Positions 48,760-56,851 of a DNA stretch of 64,000 bases are shown in pieces; within the stretch, counting starts at the first letter, position 1; each line of letters begins with the position of its first letter. The translations under genes and the position numbers were made by a program. The stretch is from JANJWP01 sp964540725 (GTDB taxonomy: Bacteria > Patescibacteriota > Gracilibacteria > BD1-5 > UBA2023), in contig CAZINU010000002.1 in the NCBI GenBank assembly GCA_964540725.1, positions 62,001 to 126,000 of the forward strand, read 5' to 3'. The notes beneath the pieces were generated by a model. It did no database searches and was not told where the DNA came from. It saw nothing but the letters and a program-made list of their open reading frames with translations.

Positions 48760-49269
48760 TTAGGCGGTAAGGATCTCGGTCGAAACGATTTCGGGCGGAT
48801 TGGCCGGACGGTCTTGGCGGTTACGCGGAAGCTTCGCGATGCGGTCGACGGTATCCTGACCGTCGACGACCTGTCCGAAAATCGAATAATCGCCGTCCAG
48901 GTAAGCGGCGTCGCGGCCTTGGACGACGAAGAACTGGCTTCCGTTCGTGTCCGGTCCCGCGTTCGCCATCGAGAGGGTTCCCACGACGTGCGACAGCCGG
49001 TCGGACGGCTCGTTTTCGAACTCCCGTCCGAACGCGCTCTTTCCGCCCATGCCGGTTCCGGTAGGGTCTCCGCCCTGAATCATGAAATCGGGAATGACGC
49101 GGTGGAAAATGACGCCGTCGTAGTAGCCGTTCCGGCAGTGCGTCAGGAAACTTTCGACCGCCTTCGGGGCGTCTTCGGGAAAGAAGCGGAACGTGATTCC
49201 TCCGAGGGAGGTTTCCATTCGGACGAGGGTTTCGCCCGGTTCGACGGGACGCTTCTGGTATTCGGACAT
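48760..49269 (-). CDS. cyclophilin-type peptidyl-prolyl isomerase
   Basis: This 169-aa protein catalyses cis-trans isomerisation of Xaa-Pro bonds. It has the cyclophilin hallmarks YYDGVIFHRVIPDFMIQGGDP, with the catalytic Arg in FHRV, then SQFFVV and the C-terminal IFGQVVDGQDTVDRIAKL. Length is typical for a single-domain bacterial cyclophilin. No signal peptide, so it is cytoplasmic. It lies 11 bp upstream of the RlpA-CAP gene on the same strand and is probably co-transcribed. Stop TAA; no UGA. Confidence 0.95.
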   Translation of the reverse strand: MSEYQKRPVEPGETLVRMETSLGGITFRFFPEDAPKAVESFLTHCRNGYYDGVIFHRVIPDFMIQGGDPTGTGMGGKSAFGREFENEPSDRLSHVVGTLSMANAGPDTNGSQFFVVQGRDAAYLDGDYSIFGQVVDGQDTVDRIAKLPRNRQDRPANPPEIVSTEILTA

Positions 49270-49328
49270 GGGAATTCGGGGCTAGGAAAAAAGCCGCCAT
49301 AGGATACCTCCCTTCCGGTTTCGGGCAA

Positions 49329-49352
49329 GAAAAAAAGCGGCCGCCGCCGCTT
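49329..49352 (-). terminator. terminator of the methyltransferase gene
   Basis: On the minus strand AAGCGGC (49346-49352) pairs with GCCGCTT (49335-49341), followed by a run of T. Confidence 0.85.
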
Positions 49353-49361
49353 TTCCGACCG

Positions 49362-50198
49362 TTAAGCCCTTCTCCGGAGGATGCCCGAAAAATACGTTCG
49401 AACGACGACGTCCCGTTCGATTTCCCAGTGTTCGCGACAACGTTCGAAAAGCCGTTCCAGAATCGGAAGTTCGGTTTCCCCGGCGTCGTTCCCGACGTAG
49501 ACGCGCCCTCCGGGTTCGACGATTCGTCGGAGCTCCCGTTCGAGCCCTTCGGAATCGACGGTCGGTTTGGTCGCGACGTTCACGAGGAAAGCGGCGTGCT
49601 GCGAACCGTTTCCGACGGGAACGGATTCGGCGTATGCCGGGATTCGGACGACGTTTCCGTTTCCGCCGTCGGGGAAATTTTTCCAGAACCGCATTCACTC
49701 GAGAACCCCAAGCGACTCTTCCGCGTTTCTTCGGAGAATGGGCAGAAGTCACGGATCCGCCGTTTCGCGGATTTTTTTTAAAATGTCGGCGTACCGCCGT
49801 TCGGCGCGTTCGAGATCTTGTCGGTAGAGGGCTTCGACGTCGCTTTCGAAGAAAACGGGGTCGGCGACCGTGACGCGCGCGCCCAAGCCGGAGAGAATTT
49901 CCGCGAGTCCGCCGAACCCGCCGCCGAGGTCGAGGACCCGCCTTTCCCGGAGTTCCGAAGGGTTTTCGATGCCGCACGCGAGAAAAAACGACCGGGGCGA
50001 AAGCCCGGGCGAGACCCGCACCTTTTCCCGGATGATTTCGGTTCTCGGGTCTTTCGAAACGGATTCCCGAACCGCGCCCTTCGTGCGTTCGGCCCGCATG
50101 GCGGCTAGGGCGAGTTCTTCGGGAACGCATCACGGAACCGCCTCGAGAAGGGCGGTTTCTTCGTCGTCGGGGCGGATTTCTTCCAAACGGTTTCCCAT
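49362..50198 (-). CDS. SAM-dependent methyltransferase (three in-frame UGA)
   Basis: Three UGA codons (50130, 49749, 49695; residues 23, 150 and 168) read as glycine join fragments into a 278-aa class I methyltransferase. Motif I, VLDLGGGFGGLAEIL, is clear, followed by VTVADPVFF (motif II). The C-terminal half, VGNGSQHAAFLVNV and GRVYVGNDAGETELP, continues the fold. Stop TAA. The ATG at 50198 lies only 6 nt after a GATACT box, so the message is probably leaderless; a GGAGG just before the ATG falls within that gap. The frame stays open further upstream, but that part overlaps a terminator-like hairpin. Substrate unknown. Confidence 0.8.
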
Positions 50199-50204
50199 GC
50201 CTCC

Positions 50205-50233
50205 AGTATCTCGTAAAAATCGGTTTTTCGCAA
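50205..50233 (-). promoter_or_regulatory. promoter of the methyltransferase, leaderless
   Basis: Minus strand TTGCGA (50228-50233) and GATACT (50205-50210), spacer 17; the ATG is 6 nt past the -10 box. Confidence 0.55.
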
Positions 50234-50540
50234 AAAAGCGGAAGGCCCCTTCGGGTCCTCCGCTTTCGGTCTTCGATTCGTTCGTACAAGCGAAAGATGC
50301 GCCCCACGCACGGAACGCATCCCTCACCCCTGACATGGTGGCCGTTCGGTGCGATCCAGCATGGTCCCTTACCGGAACGGCCGCAACCATCGTACGGACA
50401 AATCTTAAAAATTTCTGAAAAACGGAAAGTTTTTTCGAAAAAAGTCGAAATTCGAACGATTCTTCGGAATTTTCAGAAATCTTTAGGGTTGGCCGGTAAC
50501 GTATGCACGTCGCTCGTCCCTGTCTCCTTTCGTATGTTGC
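50232..50540 (-). ncRNA. candidate structured RNA ending in a terminator
   Basis: This stretch has no convincing ORF but unusual pairing potential on the minus strand. A 10-bp stem joins 50470-50479 with 50412-50421; an 11-bp stem with one bulge joins 50371-50382 with 50340-50350; a 6-bp stem joins 50316-50321 with 50296-50301. It ends in a terminator hairpin (50235-50242 with 50259-50266) followed by six T. The terminator lies just upstream of the methyltransferase promoter. It could be an independent small RNA or a leader with an attenuator. I recognise no known RNA family (not SRP RNA, tmRNA or RNase P). Confidence 0.4.
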
Positions 50541-50631
50541 ACGCGCTCGATGAAGGCCGAGTTCGCATTGCCGCTTCGCGGACGAAGCAGAAGGCGGCGG
50601 TTTCGAGCCCCGCTTCCGCAAAACGAGCTTC

Positions 50632-50662
50632 AAAATCCCCCGGTTTTTCCGGGGGGATTTTT
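50632..50662 (-). terminator. terminator of tRNA-Arg
   Basis: A GC-rich hairpin (AATCCCCC..GGGGGATT) with T runs, 9 bp past the tRNA 3' end. Confidence 0.85.
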
Positions 50663-50670
50663 GAATCTCA

Positions 50671-50748
50671 TGGTGCAACCAGCAGGGCTCGAACCTGCGA
50701 CCTCAGCCTTCGCAGGGCTGCGCTCTAATCCAACTGAGCTATGGCTGC
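50671..50748 (-). tRNA. tRNA-Arg(GCG)
   Basis: A complete 78-nt cloverleaf: acceptor GCAGCCA/TGGTTGC (one G-U pair), D arm GCTC/GAGC, anticodon stem CAGCC/GGCTG with loop CTGCGAA, T arm GCAGG-TTCGAGC-CCTGC, and CCA encoded. The anticodon is GCG, which reads CGC and CGU. Most bacteria use ACG (inosine at 34) for this box, so GCG is unusual. Confidence 0.92.
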
Positions 50749-50765
50749 GTAAAAACGGCCGAGAA

Positions 50766-50793
50766 AATATAGCGAAGAAATGAGGTTTTGCAA
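50766..50793 (-). promoter_or_regulatory. promoter of tRNA-Arg
   Basis: Minus strand TTGCAA (50788-50793) and TATATT (50766-50771), spacer 16. Confidence 0.7.
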
Positions 50794-50812
50794 ATCGTCT
50801 TCCGATTTTTTC

Positions 50813-51001
50813 CTACCGTACCGGCGTCGGATCATTCATGGCCCTCGTGAAATCGGAAATCGATTTTATGCGTAGCGCGGCAAGTTCTTCGGATATTTCC
50901 GAAGAAGCGTCATGTTGGAAAGCGGTCCATTCCTCCTTGGTAATGGGGGTTCCGGTTCCTTTGGAAAGTTCCTCGACGATTTGCCCTATGCTGCGGACCA
51001 T
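50813..51001 (-). CDS. hypothetical 62-aa protein
   Basis: A small acidic, helical protein (VRSIGQIVEELSKGTGTPITKEEW and onward) ending in TAG. It lies 11 bp downstream of the 110-aa basic-protein gene on the same strand and is probably in one operon with it. No motif, signal or membrane helix. Function unknown. Confidence 0.55.
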   Translation of the reverse strand: MVRSIGQIVEELSKGTGTPITKEEWTAFQHDASSEISEELAALRIKSISDFTRAMNDPTPVR

Positions 51002-51012
51002 GGCTTTTGGCG

Positions 51013-51345
51013 TTATCTCGGCAATCCGTAGAAATCGAGGCCCTTTTGGTCGACCATCGATTTCGTGATGTAGTTTTTCTTTTTTCCTTTCTTGAAGAAT
51101 CCTCGCGCGTCGATAATGCCCATTTCGATGAGCGAATCGATGTTTTTGGTGGGGAGTTTCTTCTTGGGAAAATTCTGCTTGTTCTCGTAGTAGCGACGTC
51201 GCCGCTTGTAGCTCGTATTCGAGCGGACTTCGCGGTTCTCGTTACCGGTGTACACCTGCGCCGCTTTCTTCTTGTGTTTCGCGAGCTTTCGGGCGGCCGC
51301 CTGCTTTTTTACGAGACGGGCGGAGAGTCCGTGGGAGTTGGCCAT
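51013..51345 (-). CDS. small, highly basic protein, possibly RNA- or ribosome-associated
   Basis: The 110-aa product is extremely rich in Lys and Arg (for example ARLVKKQAAARKLAKHKKKA and SYKRRRRYYENK), with a more ordered C-terminus (IDSLIEMGIIDARGFFKKGKK). This composition suggests binding to RNA, such as a ribosomal or ribosome-associated protein, but I cannot match it to a named ribosomal protein. Stop TAA; no UGA. It lies downstream of the two tRNA-Gly genes on the same strand, but a hairpin separates them. Confidence 0.6.
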   Translation of the reverse strand: MANSHGLSARLVKKQAAARKLAKHKKKAAQVYTGNENREVRSNTSYKRRRRYYENKQNFPKKKLPTKNIDSLIEMGIIDARGFFKKGKKKNYITKSMVDQKGLDFYGLPR

Positions 51346-51540
51346 GGGGGCGTTCTGGAAAATTGGATGGCGCGATTATAGTGGAAAACGTTCGGAGGGC
51401 AATGGGGCTCGTTCGTTCGCGCCGCATTCGCGGCTCCGCGAGACGGGCCGGAAGCGAAAGCCCAATCGTTGGCTTTCTAAAAACGCCCCGCGTTTCCCCC
51501 TCTCCATTCGCATTCCATTGCCCATTCGTCGCAAATCGTA

Positions 51541-51571
51541 ATACTCCCCCGACTTTTGGTCGGGGGAGTAT
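51541..51571 (-). terminator. hairpin after the tRNA-Gly pair
   Basis: A perfect 13-bp stem, ATACTCCCCCGAC (51541-51553) with its complement at 51559-51571. The T run is short. It lies 10 bp past the end of tRNA-Gly(GCC). Confidence 0.75.
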
Positions 51572-51581
51572 ATGGGTCGTA

Positions 51582-51658
51582 TGGAGCGGGCAATGGGACT
51601 CGAACCCACAACAGCCACCATGGCAAGGTGGTACTCTAGCCAATTGAGCTACATCCGC
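51582..51658 (-). tRNA. tRNA-Gly(GCC)
   Basis: A 77-nt cloverleaf: acceptor GCGGATG/TGCCCGC (one mismatch at pair 5), anticodon stem CCACC/GGTGG with loop TTGCCAT (anticodon GCC), T arm GTGGG-TTCGAGT-CCCAT, discriminator U, and CCA encoded. It lies 23 bp downstream of the UCA tRNA and shares its G1:C72, C2:G71 and U73, the glycine identity elements. Confidence 0.92.
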
Positions 51659-51681
51659 ATAGAGGTATGTCTTTCGCTATT

Positions 51682-51760
51682 TGGAGCGGGGGACCGGGTT
51701 CGAACCGGCACACCCGAGGGTTGAAGCCTCAGTACACTCGCTCTTTTATGTTACCCCCGC
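51682..51760 (-). tRNA. tRNA-Gly(UCA), the UGA-decoding tRNA
   Basis: A 79-nt tRNA with a perfect 7-bp acceptor (GCGGGGG/CCCCCGC), anticodon stem TGAGG/CCTCG with loop CTTCAAC, hence anticodon TCA, T arm GCCGG-TTCGAAC-CCGGT, a normal 5-nt variable loop, discriminator U73 and encoded CCA. The D stem is ACAT/GTGT with an atypical A-rich loop, and there is one extra base before the anticodon stem. It is too short for tRNA-Sec, and its G1:C72, C2:G71 and U73 are the ends used by glycyl-tRNA synthetase and match the neighbouring tRNA-Gly(GCC). It explains the roughly 48 in-frame UGA codons that fall on glycine positions. Confidence 0.92.
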
Positions 51761-51791
51761 AAGGGTTTCCTAATTATCGGAAAGCGGGGGC

Positions 51792-51819
51792 ATTGTATGA
51801 AAAAATGGAGCGCTGTCAA
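51792..51819 (-). promoter_or_regulatory. promoter of the tRNA-Gly(UCA)-tRNA-Gly(GCC) unit
   Basis: Minus strand TTGACA (51814-51819) and TACAAT (51792-51797), spacer 16, about 25 bp before the tRNA. It is one of the strongest promoters in the window. Confidence 0.8.
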
Positions 51820-51826
51820 AACGTCT

Positions 51827-51854
51827 TTGCGAGTTTTCCCGGGAAGCGTATACT
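51827..51854 (+). promoter_or_regulatory. promoter of elp3, leaderless
   Basis: TTGCGA (51827-51832) and TATACT (51849-51854), spacer 16. The ATG begins 6 nt after the -10 box, so the message should start at or next to the ATG. Confidence 0.65.
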
Positions 51855-51860
51855 CGGGCC

Positions 51861-53555
51861 ATGGCGAACGAAACGCTCCTCGAAACCATTCTCCGTTCGG
51901 CCGCGGCGGATCCGTCCGTCGCGTCGCCGGAATCGCTCAGAAAGCTCGCGAACCGCCTCTCGGGGGAGGCGGGGCTTTCGGGGACCCCTCCGCTCATCGC
52001 GCTTTCGGAGCGTTACCGCGCGCTCGTGGCGAAGGGCGAACTCGTCGAAGATTCCCGCATGCTCCGCCTGTTGCGGAAACGGGCGGTTCGGAGTTTGTCC
52101 GGCATTTCCGTCATTTCGCTTCTGACGCCGCCGTTCCCGTGCCCGGGAAAGTGCGTGTACTGCCCGGACAATCCGGGACTCCCGAAGAGTTACGTGCCCG
52201 GCGAGCCCGCCGTCATGCGCGCCGAATCGAACGCGTTCGACCCCGTGAGGCAGGTATGGAACCGCCTGCGCGCCCTTTCCATTACCGGCCACCGTCCGGA
52301 AAAATGCGACGTCCGCATTATCGGCGGAACGTTTTCGTCGTACCCCCGCGAGTTCCGCGAAGCGTTCGTCCGGAACGTCTACGACGCCCATACGCTGTTC
52401 GACGACGTCGGTTTCGGCGCGGTACGTATGGAATCGGGGGCCCGGCATTTCGCCTTCGAGTTGCCCGAAAAATTGCCGGAAAATTGGTCCGGAACGCTCG
52501 AAGAAGCGATGGACCGAAATTCCCGCGCGAAACGCCGGGTCGTCGGTCTCGCGATCGAAACGCGGCCGGATTCCCTCGACGCCGAAGAAATCGGTTTTCT
52601 TCGGAAACTCGGCGTCACCCGGGTGGAGATCGGGTACCAGACCACGGTCGACGAAATCAACCGCGCCACGGGCCGCGGACACGGGAACGCCGAATCGGCG
52701 GCTGCCACCAAACTCCTCAAAGATGCCGCATTCAAGGTCGTCGCCCATATGATGCCGAACCTTCCCGGCAGCGACGTCGAGACCGATCGCGCGTCATTCC
52801 GCCGCGTATGGGAAGACGCCGCTTTCCGGCCGGACGAAGTGAAAATCTACCCCACGGTCGTCGTCGGAAACAGCGCGCTCGAACGCCTTTGGAAGGCGGG
52901 AAAATTCGAACCATACTCCGATTCTGTGCTCGTCCCCCTCATGGCCGACCTCGAAGCCATGATTCCCGAATACGCCCGATTGAACCGCGCGTATCGGGAT
53001 ATTCCGGCTTCCGAAATCCTCGCGGGCTCCAAGATGGCGAACCTCCGCCAGGCGACCGGAGCGTCCGTCGAAGCTTCGGGCGGCGTTCGGAAGGACGTAT
53101 CCGCCCGAGAGGTGCGCGACCGCCCGGCAAATCCGGATTCCGCCGTACTCGAAACGTTCGAGTACGAAGCCTCGGGCGGCCGCGAGGTCTTTTTTCAGTG
53201 GGTCGACCCGACCGACCGGACCCTCTTCTCGCTCCTCCGGTTGCGGATTCCGTCATCGGTTCGGGACGGTTCGGGCCCGGTTCTGCCCGATTTGGAAAAC
53301 GCCGCCCTTATTCGCGAAATCCACACCTTCGGCGACCAATTGTCGGTGGGGAGCTCGGCCGAAGGCGGCGCGACCCAGCATCGCGGATTCGGTCGGAAAC
53401 TCGTCGAGGCCGCCTTCGCGTACGTTCGGGCGAATTTTCCCGATATCGGAAAAATTTCGGTCATCTCGGGCGCCGGAGCCCGCGAATACTACCGTTCTCT
53501 CGGGTTCGTCTTTTCGGATTCGGGCCACGGGTACATGGAACGGAGCGTTTCGTAA
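51861..53555 (+). CDS. elp3: Elp3-like radical SAM/acetyltransferase, tRNA U34 modification
   Basis: The 564-aa protein joins a radical SAM domain with the Elp3-type cluster CPGKCVYCP (about residues 94-102), followed by SYVPGEPAVMRA and RGHGN motifs, to a C-terminal GNAT domain (IREIHTFGDQL, QHRGFGRKLVEAA, and ISGAGAREYYRSLGF). Elp3 forms the cm5 group on uridine 34 of tRNAs from acetyl-CoA. It is divergent from the tRNA-Gly(UCA) gene, whose anticodon begins with U34, so that tRNA is a possible substrate, though this is only inference. Stop TAA; no UGA in 564 codons. Confidence 0.92.
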   Translation: MANETLLETILRSAAADPSVASPESLRKLANRLSGEAGLSGTPPLIALSERYRALVAKGELVEDSRMLRLLRKRAVRSLSGISVISLLTPPFPCPGKCVYCPDNPGLPKSYVPGEPAVMRAESNAFDPVRQVWNRLRALSITGHRPEKCDVRIIGGTFSSYPREFREAFVRNVYDAHTLFDDVGFGAVRMESGARHFAFELPEKLPENWSGTLEEAMDRNSRAKRRVVGLAIETRPDSLDAEEIGFLRKLGVTRVEIGYQTTVDEINRATGRGHGNAESAAATKLLKDAAFKVVAHMMPNLPGSDVETDRASFRRVWEDAAFRPDEVKIYPTVVVGNSALERLWKAGKFEPYSDSVLVPLMADLEAMIPEYARLNRAYRDIPASEILAGSKMANLRQATGASVEASGGVRKDVSAREVRDRPANPDSAVLETFEYEASGGREVFFQWVDPTDRTLFSLLRLRIPSSVRDGSGPVLPDLENAALIREIHTFGDQLSVGSSAEGGATQHRGFGRKLVEAAFAYVRANFPDIGKISVISGAGAREYYRSLGFVFSDSGHGYMERSVS

Positions 53556-53567
53556 CGGCGTCCGAAT

Positions 53568-53597
53568 AAAAAATCCCCCGTCCGAAGACGGGGGGGG
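53568..53597 (-). terminator. terminator on the minus strand
   Basis: CCCCCGTC..GACGGGGG with a CGAA-type loop, followed on the minus strand by TTTTTTATT. It would end a minus-strand transcript from the 53600-53950 interval. Confidence 0.75.
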
Positions 53598-53974
53598 AAC
53601 TCCTCGTGCGTGCAACGGGTCGCCCCCTGCTACGCGAGCGTGTTCACTCTCGTTCCGAGGGAACCGGACTTCGCAAGCGGAAGGCCTCCGGTCCGTTCGT
53701 TCGGCCGGGGATTTGTTTTGAGGCTCGATAGCGCTCAACGCCTTGAATATTCCGTCAATGCCTTGGAACACCGCTGGTACGGCCATGTTCGCTCCTTGGT
53801 TCGTGTTGGTTTGAAAAGGGTCTCCCGAAATTCGGGAATGACGTGCCGGCATGCTACGGACCTACGATTCTTTTTCAAGCGATTTTTCTCGGTTCCCAAG
53901 GGCGTTCGTTTCTCAATTCGTATTGACAAGATATCTTAAATAAGTAAAGAAGAATTATACCACCATAACGCGAC
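53598..53974. other. intergenic interval with a minus-strand promoter but no closed ORF
   Basis: A minus-strand extended -10 (TGG-TATAAT, TATAAT at 53951-53956), an AAGGAG before an ATG around 53790 (start MAVPAVFQGIDG) and the terminator at 53568-53597 suggest a small transcription unit, but the frame has no stop before the terminator. A perfect AAGATATCTT palindrome (53931-53940) lies between this unit and the plus-strand gene at 53975. It may be a small RNA or a broken gene. Confidence 0.35.
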
Positions 53975-55159
53975 ATGAAAGCAAATTCCTCTTCTCGAAA
54001 CGAAGCAAGTCTTTCGGTTCCTTCGCCCGGAAGGTTGGCGCGTTTGAAATCCGCCGTTCTCGCGCGCGTCCCCGGGCGTATCATCCAAGCGCTTTCCATT
54101 CGGGCGAAACCGACCCCGCCGCCCCCATCGGACGATGCGAATTGAACCGAACTCGCGAACAAGGTGGCCGATTTGAACGCCAAAATGCGACAACAGGGGC
54201 GCTCGCTCTTCGGAGTCGCGGAAGATTCCCTTGACTTCCATTCCCAGTTTCTCGCGGAACGGGAAGGGGGCGATGTTCCCACGTCGCCGGCTCCGACCAA
54301 TCCGGCCCGTTCCGAAAAATTTCCCGAGGCCTGGAATGTCCGCCCCGAACGGGAACCGGCACATCCGGCGAATCCGAAGAAATCAGCGGAAAGAACCGCC
54401 GAGCGGGGAAAGGTTACCATCGATCTCCGTACCGCGGCATTCATCGTCGCCGCCTTCGCTACCGGGCTTTTCGTCGGAAACGGCACATCCGGCGTTTCTG
54501 CCGCTCGAAGCGAACTGCAAGACGTAAAAGAGCGGGTCATGCGGCTCGAACAGGAGCGTCGCGAAACGCAGGGGAAAATTTTGAAATCCGGACAAGTAGC
54601 CGTTTCCGAAGCACAATTCAGACAGCTCGCGCTCGCGGCCATTTCCCAAGCCGAACAGTCCCTTTCCGAAGCGAGGGAAACGGCGGCGCGGTTACAATCC
54701 GAACGCGACGAAATCGCGGCGAAGCTGGCGCAAATTCGGGAGGGGAAGGCGTCACCGGTCCCAAGGGCGGCAGTACGTCCGGTTTCGAGCGTGACGCCGT
54801 CCATGGCGTCCCCCGCGAACGCGGCCGCCCCGAAGGCGCGAAAATCGCCCGAAACCGCGGCCGCCAACCGGCTCGCGGACGGACTGAGGGCGTCGGGATC
54901 CCTTCCGGAAGGTTCCTACGTGTACGTCGATTCGGTCGGGAACGAAACGGTCGTCACCTACCACGACCAGACCGGATACGGCCGCTATTTCACCTTCGAA
55001 CGCCCCGAAAACGCGGAAAGGCGGACCGAACGCGGGCTTGCCGATTGGGTCGGAACGCAAATCATGCAATCCCAGAATTGCGAAATCGCGAAACAGTCGC
55101 AAGCGCCGGCCGAAGAGTGGCCCAAGTATTGCAAGAAACCGGTCGGAAAAGGCGCGTAG
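53975..55159 (+). CDS. membrane-anchored coiled-coil protein (one UGA)
   Basis: With UGA at 54143 (residue 57) as glycine the protein is 394 aa and ends in TAG. Residues 1-145 are disordered and Pro/Ser-rich; one transmembrane segment follows (TAAFIVAAFATGLFVGNG, about residues 155-172); then a coiled coil of about 90 residues (SELQDVKERVMRLEQERRE onward), an Ala/Pro linker and a compact C-terminal domain (LPEGSYVYVDSVGNETVVTY). The membrane segment lies in the middle, so the N-terminal half is cytoplasmic and the coiled coil extracellular, or the reverse. Family unknown; an envelope-spanning structural role is possible. Confidence 0.65.
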
Positions 55160-55174
55160 CCGCCGTTCGAATTC

Positions 55175-55207
55175 AAAAACCGCCCCCGGTTCGGAGGGCG
55201 GTTTTTT
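55175..55207. terminator. bidirectional terminator
   Basis: AAAAACCGCCC (55175-55185) with GGGCGGTTTTTT (55196-55207) between the convergent coiled-coil gene and gatA. Confidence 0.9.
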
Positions 55208-55250
55208 CGAAATCCGGAGAACCTCGGGGCCGGAAGTTCCGGTTGGGACG

Positions 55251-56696
55251 TTATCGAAGGGCCGGCCGCTTGGCCGATACCTTTTCTTTCAGGGCGTTTT
55301 CGAGCACGTGCGCGGCGAGGAAGACGGATTCCTCGCCCAAGCGGGGGCCGAGAATCTGCAAGCCGACCGGCAGATCCGGGCCGGAGACGTCGTCCGAGGG
55401 CTTGGCGTATCCGACCGGAAGCGAGAGTCCCGGGAGTCCCGCGAGCGACGCGTTGACCGTGAAAATGTCCGAAAGGTACATTTTGAGCGGATCGTCGGTC
55501 TTTTCGCCGATCTTCCACGCGACCGACGGGGCCGTGGGCGTGAAAATGACGTCGACCTCTTCGAACGCCTTCGCGAAATCGCGCTTGATGAGTTCCCGAA
55601 CGAGGGAGGCTTTTTTGTAGTAGGCGTCGTAGAAACCGGAGGAGAGGACGAACGAACCGAGCATGATTCGCCGCTGCGCCTCCTTTCCGAATCCTTCCGA
55701 CCGGTTTTTCGCGATGTCGGCCGGAACGTCGGACGAGTGGCCGAAGCGCAGTCCGTCGTAGCGGGCGAGGTTCGTAGATACTTCCGCGGGCATGACGATG
55801 TAATAGACCGCGAGCCCGTATTCGGTATGGGGAAGCGAAATTTCCCTTATTTCGGCGCCGAGTTCGCGGGCTTTCGCGATGGCGGCCTCGATTTCGGCTT
55901 TGACTCCCGGTTCGATGCCGTCGATGAAATATTCTTTGGGAATTCCGACCTTCAATCCCCTCAAATCGGTTTTCGACCAAATCGAGGCGTCGACCGAGAC
56001 TTTTTCGTCGAGGGAAGTGGAATCGAGCGGGTCTTTTCCGGCACTGATTTCGTAGAGGAGGGCTGAATCGCGGACGGTGCGGGTGAAGAACCCCGGGGTA
56101 TCGAGGCTCGACGCCATCGCGATGATGCCGTAGCGGGAGAGTCGGCCGTAGGTCGGCTTGAATCCTACGACGCCGCACATCGAAGCGGGTTGGCGGATCG
56201 ACCCGCCCGTGTCGGTTCAGAGCGCGGCGGGCACCATGCCGGAAGCGACCGCGGCGGCGGAACCCGACGAGGAACCCCCCGGAATCCGGGTCGGATCCCA
56301 CGGGTTTTTCGTAATGCGGAGGGCGCTGTTTTCGCCCGACCCGCCCATGGCGTATTCGTCGAGGTTGAGTTTTCCCATGCTCACGGCACCGGCGGCCTTC
56401 AACCGGGCGGTGACCGTCGATTCGTAGGGCGCCACGAAGTTCGTCAGCATCTTCGAGCTTGCGGTAGTTCGGACGCCCTTTTCACAGAAAACGTCCTTCA
56501 CGCCGACGGGCAATCCGGCGAGCGGGAGCGACGCGCCTTTCGGTTCGAAGCCTTCGGCGACGAGATTGAAAGCCTCGATTTTCGAATCGAGTTCGCGGAC
56601 GCGTCCGGCGAAATGGGCGAACGCGGCGGCTTGGGTCGTTTCGCCCGATTTGACGGCTTGGGCGAGTTCGGAGAGGGAATCGGTTTCGAAGCGCAT
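55251..56696 (-). CDS. gatA: Asp-tRNA(Asn)/Glu-tRNA(Gln) amidotransferase subunit A
   Basis: GatA releases ammonia from glutamine for the amidation of misacylated Glu-tRNA(Gln) and Asp-tRNA(Asn). The 481-aa amidase-signature protein has the Ser-Ser-Lys triad: Lys67 in LPVGVKDVF, the GSSSGSAAAVASG loop, and the nucleophile Ser166 in AAL-G-TDTGGSIRQPA. The glycine at residue 160 in that motif is UGA (56217-56219), so a standard reading would end the protein six residues before its catalytic serine. Stop TAA. No gatB or gatC lies next to it; they must be elsewhere. It is divergent from xth. Confidence 0.95.
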
Positions 56697-56851
56697 GGAA
56701 ATTCGGAAAAGGTCCGTACGGGGCGGGATTGTAGCCGAAAGGGACGAAAAAGAAAGGCCGACGAACGGCCTTTTCGCGGCAAGCTCCCTTCCCTTGATTT
56801 TTTTCGCGCTCCGCGTACCCTTTTCCGAATTACCGCCGTAACCAGCCCTTC

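Noticed and set aside
50240..50540. tmRNA, RNase P RNA or SRP RNA in the gap before tRNA-Arg
   Set aside because: None of their conserved core sequences (such as the GGAAG-type SRP loop or RNase P ACAGAAA) is present on either strand.
51682..51760. The UCA tRNA as tRNA-Sec or tRNA-Trp
   Set aside because: It has a 7-bp acceptor and a short variable loop, unlike tRNA-Sec, and the UGA codons align with glycine rather than Trp or Cys positions; its ends match tRNA-Gly.
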